From positions 434,001-498,000 of the forward strand of contig JAHLKG010000007.1 in NCBI GenBank assembly GCA_025526995.1: a stretch of DNA of 64,000 bases, written 5' to 3'. The notes under the pieces were generated by a model. It saw only the letters and a list, made by a program, of their open reading frames with translations. It had not been told where the DNA came from and did no database searches. This document shows positions 45,101-55,375 of the stretch, one piece after another; positions within the stretch are counted from its first letter, which is position 1, and each line of letters begins with the position of its first letter. Source of the DNA: Powellomyces hirtus (lineage: Eukaryota; Chytridiomycota; Chytridiomycetes; Spizellomycetales; Powellomycetaceae). Position numbers and translations under genes: made by a program.

Positions 45101-48100
45101 ATGCTGGCAGGGCAGCCACAGCAAATGTCTGTGTTCTCATCCGTCGCCCCCGATGTTCTCACGTTGGCCAGTGTTAGCCCGATTGAGAACAATCACTTGG
45201 CGTCTGAAACAGCGGACCCCGCAGAAGCCAAGCTGGTGAGGGACCTGAGTCGAACCCACAAGAGCGCGAGTTCGTTATGGACGAGGATGACCGGCATTGC
45301 CGCCAGAGACCCCGATACGCTAGCCTCCACCGTCAAGACGGTGAGCTCGCACTGGACAATGCTTATGCGTGACCCATACTACTGCGGCGGGTAGGTCAAG
45401 CTTCAGCTTTTGCGCGCGTCTGACAGGTTGCCTAAAACGTATCTTCTAGGCTTGATAGTTTGACACAACAAATACAAAGCATTTTAACATTAGCAGGTCC
45501 AGACCAGAACGCCAGAGCACACGCTCTCCAAAGCTTGTTCCAAGACCAAGTCTCCTGGCGCGATGAAAGTGCGGCATACACAGGGGGAGAAATCACACTA
45601 AGCATCCTCGATCCAATTCTATCGACCTCATCTCCGGTCAGATTATGCACAGAAGTCAAAGATTTGCATGGTTTGACCAAATATGCCCGCTTGACCGCTG
45701 TAGCAGCGAAAATCGTTAGTAATGTTGGGATCGAGGTGCTCGGTGCGGCTGAAGATGGTAGTTCTGGCTTTGGCTGGGTGTTGACCGAATTGCTCCGCAT
45801 GCGCGTTGTCTGTGATCATGCAGAGAAGCTCCAGATCGAGTCGCCCTGGGGACCGGACGCTCACGACATATCGGAAGAAACCAGACAAACCATCGGCGTT
45901 GTCTTAAACCAGGTCATTGATGTGACCCCTGAGCGCCACAATTTGGAATGGCATCAGAACCTTGCTCACCTTATCAAGGGGAGCGGCATGGAAGAGACTA
46001 CCGGTGAAGAGCGTGCTGACATATTAAGCGCTGCTGTCGCATCCGCTTTTGCTAGTGTCGGCTCTGGATCTGATTATCGCAAAGTCCTGAGCTTACTCTT
46101 TTCAAAAATTTTCAAATCGGAAAACATTCCATCAGCATGTGCCGACGTCTGGCTGGATCTCGCGGTGGAGGGGGCAAAGGGGGAGTTGGCAGGCGCTGTT
46201 GCCGCCGTCATGGTGCCAAGCTTGTTAAGCATCACCCGAGCCGAATCTCGACAAAACATCGTCTCTCAACTGCTCACCCAAATCAGAGCGTTTGCAGACT
46301 GTGAAAGCGCCATTGCTAGCGCTGCGGGACCTTTGTCTGTGCTGAATGCAGTATTGGGACTGTACGAATCCAAGGACGATATGCAGTGGGGTTCAGACTC
46401 AGTAGCGCTGACAACCCTCCTGCCATCCAATAAAGCGGTGGACCTGCTTCGCCGTGTGCGAGGCTGGTACGAACGAGACGGGGCCATTGTATCCGCGGAC
46501 GATCGGTTCCGGTTGGACAATGAGGTGGCGATTCTTGTCGAAGGCATCATACAACAAATCGATGTTGGTATCAACCTGGGTGGATTTGTTGTTGCGCTGT
46601 GCAAGTACTGGATCCATGTAAGTCTGAAGACAGAGATGATGGGCGACGTAAATGTGCACAGGCTGACACCCATATTTCCCCAGTCAGCAGACATCGCAAC
46701 CCCGGCCGGTCAGGTCATCCTTTACAGGTCTCTTAAAGTCTATTCTGCGTTACTTGACGCTCAACACGCTTATGCCGACACATATGGCATCTTTGAAGGC
46801 ATAAAAAGCGAGACGCAGCTGGATATATTGAACCTGTTTGTTGCCGATGGGTTCAAAGAAACCAAACACATCCCACTACCTCGCGTCCGATTGCACATGC
46901 TGCTAGCAGACATCACGGCACGGACACCGGAGGATATGCTTCTGCGCCGCGATCCGTTCTCGGAGCTCTTTGACATGATCTACATGCCCAGTGCAGAGGT
47001 CCAAGTCACCGTCTACGGCTTGCTGCGTCGGTTGATTGCGGAACACGTGCAGGCAGCTTCCCTGCGCATCGAGATGAAAGCCGCCAAAATCTCAAATGCA
47101 GAGGATAATAACGGGCAGGAGGTGGTTGTTGTCCCTTCGCAGGATGACCAACTCCCAGCTCCACTCGTCACGACTCTGTCGCGAGATGTACCAAAGTGGG
47201 ACCTGGAAGAAGCCGATCACAGTCTCGCAACCGGAACGCTGTCTGCTGATCCGGCCCGCAATGACATGCTAGGCTACTTGCTCTCCGCGATGGCTCTCTT
47301 TGACCACATTGGCGACGCGACATTCGAATTGAAATCCACCTACATCTCCCACGTCCGCAACCTCAACATTGTGCCGCAGTTACTCGAGCACATCTTTACG
47401 GTCTTGGGCGTGGGCCGGTCTCGATCCCCGTTTGATCTGGCGCGATGGGATATCGACCATTATGATGTGACTGGGTTTGATGAGACCTCCCCAGTGGCGT
47501 TCCCGTTATTGGCGGCACACGTGTATTGGAAGTGTTTGCGCAATGTGCCCTCGTTGGTCCGCATTTGGTGGGCGGAATGCAAGAACAGGCAGTTGACGAT
47601 TGCGGTTGAGAGGTGCGCCTTGCTACATGATATGAGTCCCGCCCGTTACTTTGTTTCTGCGTTTATACTAATGTTGGAATTCTATTCATGGCTTTCTAGT
47701 TACACCGAGCGCTTCTTCAGTCCCCTCCTAATCCGCACCGAAGTCGACATTGTCCAGCAAGCCGACCCATCCGCCATCGAGGACCTAGTCATCAAAGTCA
47801 GCAAATCCGGCAACGAGGTCACCGCGTCGTACACGGTCGAAGACGCCACGCTGGAAATGGTGATTCGATTGCCCACCACGTTCCCCCTGCGACAAGTCGA
47901 TGTCGACAGCGGGGTCGGTGCGGCTGCAGCGGGAGGCCGGGCGGCAGGTATCAGTGAAGCGAGGTGGAGGGCGTGGCTGTTGAGTGCGAGTGCTGTGATT
48001 GCGAGCCAGAATGGAAGTATTGCGGATGCCGTCAAGCTGTATAGCAAGAACATTTCGCTGCACTTCAAGGGTATGTGGGCATTGCTTCTGGAGTGGGGTC

Positions 48101-48395
48101 ATCTTTTATGTGACGGACTGGAACTGAACCAAATTCGATACAATTCTAGGGGTGGAAGACTGCGCGATCTGCTACTCTGTAATCGGCGTGATCGACCGTA
48201 CATTGCCCACCAAGCAATGCAAAACCTGCAAACATAAATTCCACGCCAGCTGCTTGTTCAAGGTAAAGCCTCCATGCAGCAGAGAACGTACTGAACACAA
48301 GTGACTAACGCTTTGCGCCTCGTTCCGCCTCCTTTCAGTGGTTCCGCACAAGCAACCAGTCTACATGCCCACTGTGCCGACAACCGACATTCTGA
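42128..48395 (+). CDS. LTN1: E3 ubiquitin ligase Listerin (ribosome quality control)
   Basis: Fifteen exons join in phase to 1778 aa: 42128-42183, 42243-42480, 42566-43106, 43167-43426, 43491-43781, 43836-43908, 43990-44162, 44229-44355, 44390-44649, 44711-45390, 45450-46617, 46684-47612, 47700-48070, 48150-48262 and 48339-48395. The N-terminus ([11 protein letters not shown], then [11 protein letters not shown]) matches the conserved Listerin start that docks on the 60S subunit. The long middle is HEAT/ARM-like. The C-terminus has the [12 protein letters not shown] motif and a RING (CAICYSV...[12 protein letters not shown]...CPLC). Listerin ubiquitinates nascent chains on split, stalled ribosomes. 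Introns 46618-46683 and 47613-47699 are in frame and stop-free. The intron at 44356-44389 is only 34 bp. Confidence 0.94.
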
Positions 48396-48801
48396 TTCTC
48401 GCCCATTCACAATCCCACTCTGCTTTCCACCTTGCGAGTTCTGACTTCCATTTCGCCACCATTCCTCCCATTTTCTTGGCCTTGCAAAAAGCGATACGCC
48501 TTTTGCATAAATAGAGATCGTATGCAACTTTAGCACATACGCATAGGTAGCCTCCCACAATCAAAAGTTGGCATTGTGAAGAAAAACCACATAGAAGAAG
48601 GACCAGGTAGACGGTAATATGAGGTTCCACCCACAACATCCATTCCATTCAGAAGAGTTTGTCGGTTTAAAGTGCGAGGAGAAAGGGTGTCGTTGTTTAT
48701 AGTTTTCACACCAGTCTCAAGCGGTGTCTAATTAAGCAGGCATTCGTGCATAGAAAGAGGGGTCGCGGTCTGAATTGATATATATTTTGATTGTGTAATA
48801 T
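48396..48801. other. intergenic between convergent genes
   Basis: 3' flanks of Listerin (+) and the COX7A-like gene (-). No gene seen; it includes an AT-rich stretch at 48770-48800. Confidence 0.5.
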
Positions 48802-49544
48802 TTAGGATTTCTGTGGGCATAAAAAAGATGCAACGGCAATGAAAGTCTTGGTGAGCATAGATCTTTACAAGCGGTCTTTCACAGTATCAAAGCATAGATA
48901 TTCTACTTACGCCCTTGATGAGCTCGTTGGCCTCCTTCAAGGCGGCAACCATTCCGACGGCGATAGCAACGCTGGTAACACCAAAGAGGAAAACGTCTCC
49001 CTTTCCTCCGCGCACGTAGGTGGGGATCGAGCTGCTCTTCTGTTGAAGCCAAGGCGAAAAAAACCAGCGTAGTATGAGAATGCATTCCGTTTCGCAAACG
49101 ACATCTTTTCCTCCGCGCAATCATAGCTGCAAGAGCGCTTGCGTTTGCATGCACATTCCCTTGCGTTAGACGTGTTTGTATCCAACGTCCACACGGCAAA
49201 TGTTGTTTGTGATTGCGGGAATTTGGTTCGGGTTTACTTACCTGCCAGAAGATGCGGGATGCCACCTGCTTTGCTCGGATGGCTGGCAAAATCAAGACAG
49301 AAATAAGTGAGCACCACAGAACCCAGATAGGTTTTGGCCCCTCTTCAGCATCGCTCCCATCCTTATAAAGTCGTGCTTCTTCAAAGGTATGTGTCCGCCC
49401 ATTCTCTTCCGTCATCACTTTCAAAAGCCGCGGTTTGCGACAACAGCCCTCTCCCCTGGAAGTATAACCACAGAAACGCCCCTAAACGGTATCGTCACAC
49501 TTACCACTTTCGCCGGGGCGGACAATAGCACGGATGAAGCTCAT
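48802..49544 (-). CDS. cytochrome c oxidase subunit 7A-like protein
   Basis: Minus-strand exons 49544-49505, 49282-49242, 49039-48911 and 48810-48802 join in phase to a 72-residue protein. The N-terminal 27 residues are Arg-rich and amphipathic like a mitochondrial signal. IPTYVRGGKGDVFLFGVT matches the COX7A motif (IPxYLKGG...LY) just before the membrane helix. A single hydrophobic helix (VAIAVGMVAAL) follows. Such subunits are small structural parts of respiratory complex IV in the inner membrane. The last exon codes only Lys-Ser-stop. Introns of 222 and 202 bp are long for this genome. None of the standard frames is longer than a fragment, so an ORF scan alone would miss the gene. Confidence 0.75.
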
Positions 49545-49820
49545 TGTTTTTGTTTGCTGTGTTGGGGAATTCGTGGTCACGGCTGTTTGCGGAAGCTGCT
49601 TGGGGATGGACAGGTTGAGGGCCGAGAGTCTGTCTGGCTGGAGTTGCCTGATCGTGCCGGTTGCAGTCACTTAGCACGTGCGTGGTTATGCTACATCTAG
49701 CATGAGTTGAACACGATCCGAATGACGTGAAGTTGACTCTTCACTCTCGCCGCTGTCCTTCCCACCAATACAAGCTCCCACGAATTCATTCCCCGATTGT
49801 GAGGGTGTGTTGCGCCGAAA
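49545..49820. promoter_or_regulatory. divergent promoter region
   Basis: 276 bp between the start codons of the COX7A-like gene (-) and the sphingomyelinase (+). No element was recognised. Confidence 0.4.
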
Positions 49821-51282
49821 ATGACCTCTTCCCGCCCCGTCTCCGACGATGCTCATCCGCTAGCAACCGACCCATCAGAGTCCACCCCGCTGTTACAGTG
49901 GGACGATGCCGCCGAGCTCGAGGCCGGAAGTTCCTCCCAGGATGCCCCACTCCTGACAGCGCAACCCAAGCGCCACTTGCAATGCTGGGCCAGTCTGCCC
50001 CCCGCGCTGCGGAAAACAATTCTGGTGATCTTTATCTTCCTGGCGTCGTTATTTAGCGTGTTTGCGCTTCTGGGTATGTGTGTTGTAGAGCAGTTATGCC
50101 CGCGCGTTTGCGTTGTGGTCTGGTTATATCGGAAGCATTCAAGCTCATGTTTATTATGTATAGCAACGCCATGGCACCCACGGGCACCACCCAGCTTCCC
50201 ACTGGACGGATCCGTTCCCATTCCCGTTCTCCCCGCAACCGGTGCCCGGATCCTCGCCTACAACTTCTACCTCCGCCCTCCACCGATCCAGTACGAATGG
50301 CACGCCGACTACAAGCAAGCGCGGCTGAGTCACTTCATCCAGACGGCGCTCGACCAATTCGACATTATGGCCATGTCCGAAACTTTTGGCACGCTCACGT
50401 CCCGGAGAAGCCGGCTCATTGATGCGGCCGCCAAGAAGGGGTTGAAGTATTGGGCGCATGGACCCGAACGGAATTGGTGGAGGGGCAAAATGGTGGACAG
50501 TGGGTTGTTGGTGTTGAGTAGATATCCGATAGTGAAATCCGACGCCATCGAGTATGTTGTCGGAACCGGACCCGATAGCTGGGCAGCAAAGGGCATTCTC
50601 TACACGCAAATCCTCGTAACCGACAAACACCACCGCGAAAGCCGCATCCACCTCTTCACCTCTCACCTGCAAGCAACCTACATCAAGAACGAGAACGGCG
50701 ATGACCTGTACAGCGAAGCGGCCACCATCCGCGTCCAGCAGTTCAACCTCATGCGATCCTACATCGCCGGCTCTCTGGTCGACAACAATTACAACGCCAC
50801 CACCGATGCCGTCCTCATGGCCGGCGATTTCAACGTACCAGGCGCCCCCTTTGGGTGGCAGCCGGAGAAGGACAGCAGAGAGTACCTCCGCATGCTGGAA
50901 ACGCTAAGACAGGACAATGGGACTGTGGTGGATGTCCTGCGGAAGGCCGCCAGTGAACAGGTCCCGACGTGGCATCCTTGGGCGCAAATGATCGGAGACC
51001 AGGACCCAACCGAAACCGATGATCCGCAAGCTCCCGGTAAACGCTTGGATTACCTGTTGCAGTGGCACAAGGATCTGCCGTCCACCCCTAGCCAACCCAT
51101 GCTGCGTCTAAGTGTGAACGACACTGGTCTGCAACCTTTCAAGGTCAAAGGAGAAAGCTTCAAACAACTTTCCGGTACGTGCCGCCGATAGAAAATTCGT
51201 TCTTTTGTGAATGTTTCTGACGAAATCCCTTCTTGCAGACCATACCGGAGTACGATCAGTGCTACGTATGCATCACCCTTGA
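49821..51282 (+). CDS. neutral sphingomyelinase-like phosphodiesterase
   Basis: Exons 49821-50073, 50164-51174 and 51239-51282 give 435 aa. The acidic N-terminus with two PLL motifs is followed by one membrane helix at about residues 64-84 (TILVIFIFLASLFSVF). Then comes an endonuclease/exonuclease/phosphatase domain with YNFYLRP, MAMSETF, HLQATY, AGDFNVPG (about 302-309) and a terminal SDHTG catalytic His motif. This arrangement fits Mg-dependent neutral sphingomyelinases that cleave sphingomyelin or inositol phosphosphingolipids to ceramide. The last motif lies in the small third exon. The first intron (90 bp) is in frame and stop-free, and may sometimes be retained. Confidence 0.88.
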
Positions 51283-51488
51283 GAGATATATAACATTAGA
51301 GCCCTCTCTTTAGTGAAACGACCCAATGTTTGTGGCCTTCGTTTTTATCTATTTTGTAAAGAGACTACATTATGATCAAACGCAAAGACTATACAGTTGA
51401 CTGGTTTATGAACAGACTAACACTAAGCAAAGAATAAATACAAAGAACGCAGTGTCAGGAGACCAGCTCAGAACACGCTGCAGGAGAT

Positions 51489-53274
51489 CTAGGCGCCAAT
51501 CGCCCCCGCTACCGCGTCCACGGCTCCTTGTGGGTTGGCGATCGCGTCACCTATCGCGGCACCGGCGTTGGCCGCCCCTGGAGCTGCGGCGGATCCGCCA
51601 GGAGCGAATGCGTCCGAAATACCAGGAAGTGCGGCCAACTGGCTAGTGACGCTCACCGGGCAATCAAACGATCGCGGCTCTTGATCAATCTCGGGAGGGT
51701 TCATTCCGGTCCAAGCGAGGATCTTGAGATCGACGGCAACCTTGACCGCCATCCACAACTTTGCGCCTGGAGCTTTGGGAAGTACGCCTGGCAGACCGCA
51801 GGCAACAATCAGTGCACTGATGATCGGATCGTTCCTGGCTGCCAGTTGCCGAAGCGAGTGAGTCAAGGTGTAGTTGACGGAGATGGGGAAAAGGATGGTG
51901 GTGTTGGCCCGCTTGTTGATGCGGATATTTTCGACCTTTGATACAACGTCGAGCTTGTCCTCTCCCACAGGCTTGATGGGTTTAAAGTTTTTCTCCCCTT
52001 GTTTCTCCACAAGCTGACCCTTTGAAACATAGAAAAACACCAGATCAGTAACGAGTTTCGAGCGCGATTGATGAGCCGATTTCGCGATAGCAACTTCACA
52101 TGCCAACTTACTGTGATGACCAGGGAGTTGACACGGAATCCCACATTGTTTTCAGATGTGACTGTCACGTTCACCGCAAGGCCCAGCGACAGAACGAATG
52201 GGTCTTCCTTTGACGCAGTTAGCATATTGTCTGTAGCAAAGATTCCAGGCCGCCATGTCGTCCCAGAAGCAATCTTGAATCCGGCTGCAGACGCAGGAAT
52301 GTATGGATCGGATGTGATGACGCCAGGCACTTTCGGCCAGAAGTACCAAATGCTCACGCCCGCACCAGCCAAAAGTAGGAAAAGAATGAGGCCGTATGTG
52401 AGAAAGCAATTCCTGCGGGTAGCGAAGCAGCCGCAGCAGTAGCGGGCAGAACCGACTTTCTTGTCATCGTCATGATGGTCTGCTTTGTTGTAGCGGGTCG
52501 GCTGATGAGGGCGGTTGTGATGGGTATTGGCCGCTTTCATCGCGGGGACACTAGCGACAGGTACAACGACGGGCGTCATGGGCTTGCTGTATGAGCTAGC
52601 CGACGGTGCGCCACCATACACTGTGGTGCCACCATAACTGTACTCTGACTGCGATGCTTGCGGATAGGGGTACGCAGGCTTCGAGGAAGCAGCATAGCCA
52701 TAGTCTGACGCAGCTGGGGCGGGATAACCGCGGTCCGAATGATGCGGTGTCGCATAACTGTATTCAGTTGGGGGAGGTGCCGGGTAGCCACTGTGGGGTT
52801 GCGCAGCATATCCGTATGCTGGCTGAGGTGGGTAGGCGTACTCTGGCTCGGCAGGGTACGCATAGTCGGGCTGAGTGGGCGATCTGTACTCGGGCTCGGC
52901 GGGATACTCATACTCTGCAAAAGTAGGAATCGCGGCAGAGGTGGGACTGTTTTGGTGATGCTCTGCTACGGGGGCCTTCATCACGGAACGAGGATGAATA
53001 AGCGCCAATCAGACGACGTAACCGAGCAACTACATACCTGGGATTCGCTGGAGCTGGGTATAGCGTAACGGTCCACTATGCTGCCCGGTTCCTGATACGA
53101 AGCCGGTTCATCATAGTAACGGTCATTGTTCCTGTCAGCCGGGTAGCGGTCGTCGTTCCTGTCGTCTGAACGGCGCTCGTAGTAATGGTCTCGCTGCTGG
53201 GGACCTGGGGAAGTCGGCTGCTGCTGCTGCTGGTCCTCGTAGCGATAACGGTCTCCGTTGTTGCCTCCGTACAT
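51489..53274 (-). CDS. LEA2-like single-pass membrane protein with Tyr/Pro-rich tail
   Basis: Minus-strand exons 53274-53038, 52975-52112 and 52019-51489 join to 543 aa. The N-terminal third is hydrophilic, first Arg/Asp/Tyr-rich, then made of Tyr-Pro-Ala/Glu repeats (PAEPEYAYPPQPAYG). A Cys pair (YCCGCFATRRNC) precedes one membrane helix (LILFLLLAGAGVSIWYF). The outer or lumenal part has the LEA2-like beta pattern (NVGFRVNSLVIT, INKRANTTILFPISVNYTL). The C-terminal tail is Ala/Gly-rich. Related fungal proteins are poorly characterised. Both introns end in AAG rather than the usual CAG/TAG, which makes the joins slightly less certain. The gene diverges from VPS25. Confidence 0.78.
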
Positions 53275-54097
53275 CGTTGGGCCGTCGAGCTTGTTGCTTT
53301 CAAGTGAAGTGCGATTAAACGGAAAGGAGAGGAAGAGGAAGCTCTTGGGGGGGTATTCCTATTTGGTTTGGTTATTCCGCAGATTAGACACAGCGAAAAC
53401 CAGCCGAGTTGAAGTGAGTGGGGACTACTAGTATGGGATGGATGGGAGTGTGATCTTTGATGAAGGTGCTAAACATGAAAATTTTGATTGGATGCGTTCG
53501 ACTCCTTTCAAGTTTGAATCGATTCCCTTTTTCCAAATGGGCGTTTGTTGCGGCAACCCAGCCATTCGGATCATCCTTGTTTAATGATGACAGCCACGCG
53601 CCGGTCAAATTTTAAACGGAAGATAGGAGTGATACATTATCATAATCCCCGTTTCAGAGTCGTGCGAAAGTGGCGGATGGGCCTTCATTCTTCCAATTGC
53701 AATAGCCACGGGAATCCCATTTGTAGAACACACCCATCCGGACCTATTCGAGATATCGTGTTCAAAGAATCCAAATATCGACGGTGAAATGGAACATGTT
53801 CGGTGCAGTAATGATGCATGATAAAAAGGGTTGCGTGATTCCGCAAACATGAGAGCTATCTCTATATCGAATGACATTTAGCAAGTGGACACCGGAAAGT
53901 GTTGTATATGATGCCTCAGATAAATTTATACAAGCTGTAGAGCGTTTTTGCAAGTGCGTGTCAACCTCGAACTCATTTGATCTAAAACTGCTGCGCATTT
54001 TGCTGACAACATCTTACCAACCCGCTGGTTCCGTGCACCTTGTCACAATCAACTTCCAAATCCGCCACGAACGCTGCCCAAAAGCATGTCTTGAAGA
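53275..54097. promoter_or_regulatory. divergent intergenic region
   Basis: 823 bp between the LEA2-like start (-) and VPS25 start (+). Short frames lack any match. A GAATCGATTC palindrome lies near 53516. No gene recognised. Confidence 0.45.
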
Positions 54098-54891
54098 ATG
54101 TCAAATTACACTTTCCCCTCCATCCACAGCTTCCCTCCCTTCTACACGTAAGTGTTCTTATCCTCTTGTCCCCAATAGCAAGTCCGCCGCCCCTTGTTCC
54201 TTACTTCTCGGGTCGCAGTCTTCAGCCAACACTCGCAACACGCGCGAAACAACTCCAACTCTGGGGCGAGATCCTCCTCCAATACTGCATCGCAACCCGC
54301 ACCTCGGCAATCCACCTAGCCACCAACTCCAAAGATGCGGCCGCCGTCTTCAGTAACGACAAGATAAGACGTAAAGTCATTTCGTATCTATTGTCTACCC
54401 CCCTTCCCCACTTTGCACCTCACCATCCAAGATCCCTTTCTTTTTTGTGCGCACACAGGACGGCTCGACCGCGAATCCATACAAGCCGTGATCGAAGAAC
54501 TCATCAAGCAGGGCCACGCGGGTTGGGACTCGCCCGCAAAAGACCAATGTCTCATCTTCTGGCGGAAACCCGAAGAATGGGCTGCCATCATACATAAATG
54601 GGCGTTCGACAGTGGTGCCACAAATTCAATATGTACCATTTACGAGCTGTTGCATGGAGATGATACCGTCGGGCTTGGTACGTATCATGTGGAGCCCCCC
54701 AAAGGCTGTCACGGTTGCATGTTGGCCTAGTCTGCGAATATGCGTTCTGACCAACAGGTGGATGTTTGACAGACTTCCATGACTTGGATGAGCGGACAAT
54801 GGTCAGGGCTCTGGAAGCCCTGGCCAAGAGTGGGAAAGCTCAGATCTTTGTCGGCGCGACGGATAGTGAGATGGGTGTCAAGTTTTTCTGA
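54098..54891 (+). CDS. VPS25: ESCRT-II subunit Vps25
   Basis: Exons 54098-54147, 54219-54370, 54459-54677 and 54773-54891 join in phase to 179 aa, the normal family length. The N-terminal FPPFYTLQP is the PPXY-like motif that docks Vps25 onto Vps22/Vps36. RAKQLQLWGEILLQYC and RLDRESIQAVIEELIKQG mark the two winged-helix domains. DLDERTMVRALEAL and GVKFF close the protein. ESCRT-II sorts ubiquitinated membrane proteins into multivesicular bodies and recruits ESCRT-III through Vps25. All splices are supported by the family alignment. No anomalies. Confidence 0.95.
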
Positions 54892-55375
54892 GAATACACG
54901 CTTCTCGAAAAGGCATTCTCCTGTGCCAATCGCCCATGCACGAAACTCGCCACTCGCTGCTTCCCGACGGCCATGATGTCCATTCTGCCGAATAGAAGAA
55001 TGCTATCAATGAACGCGAGTCCCACTTGACGAGTGCCCGCCAATGACACAGCGAGTTGACTGTATTGGCTCATCTATTTTCAAATCATTGGCTTTCGTAC
55101 GAAAAGAGACGCGCGGCACTACGGTCGCCACCGGAATGCATCATTTCTTTACTTTTTGGCTTTGGTTTTAGTCTGTTTTCCGCACAGGGAGGAGTACATC
55201 TTCTAAACATGGATGTATCCAATAGATGCACATACAAGTCCTAGACTCGCACTTATGAGTCTTTCTACCAAACACTAGTACTAAAATTGCAATAACATGT
55301 GTCAGATACGTCTTCCTACTAAACACTAATACTAAAATTGCAATAACATGTGTCAGATACGCCCTACCAGCCAAT
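54892..55375. other. intergenic between convergent genes
   Basis: 3' flanks of VPS25 (+) and the RRM gene (-), with the 51-bp direct repeat described separately. No gene. Confidence 0.5.
55265..55366. repeat. two 51-bp direct tandem repeats
   Basis: CTACCAAACACTAGTACTAA (55265) and CTACTAAACACTAATACTAA (55316) begin two tandem copies. Both continue with AATTGCAATAACATGTGTCA and differ at only a few positions. Confidence 0.9.

Noticed and set aside
48903..49424. 173-codon minus-strand frame at the COX7A-like locus
   Set aside because: It reads through introns; the family-matching COX7A-like product appears only after splicing four short exons.
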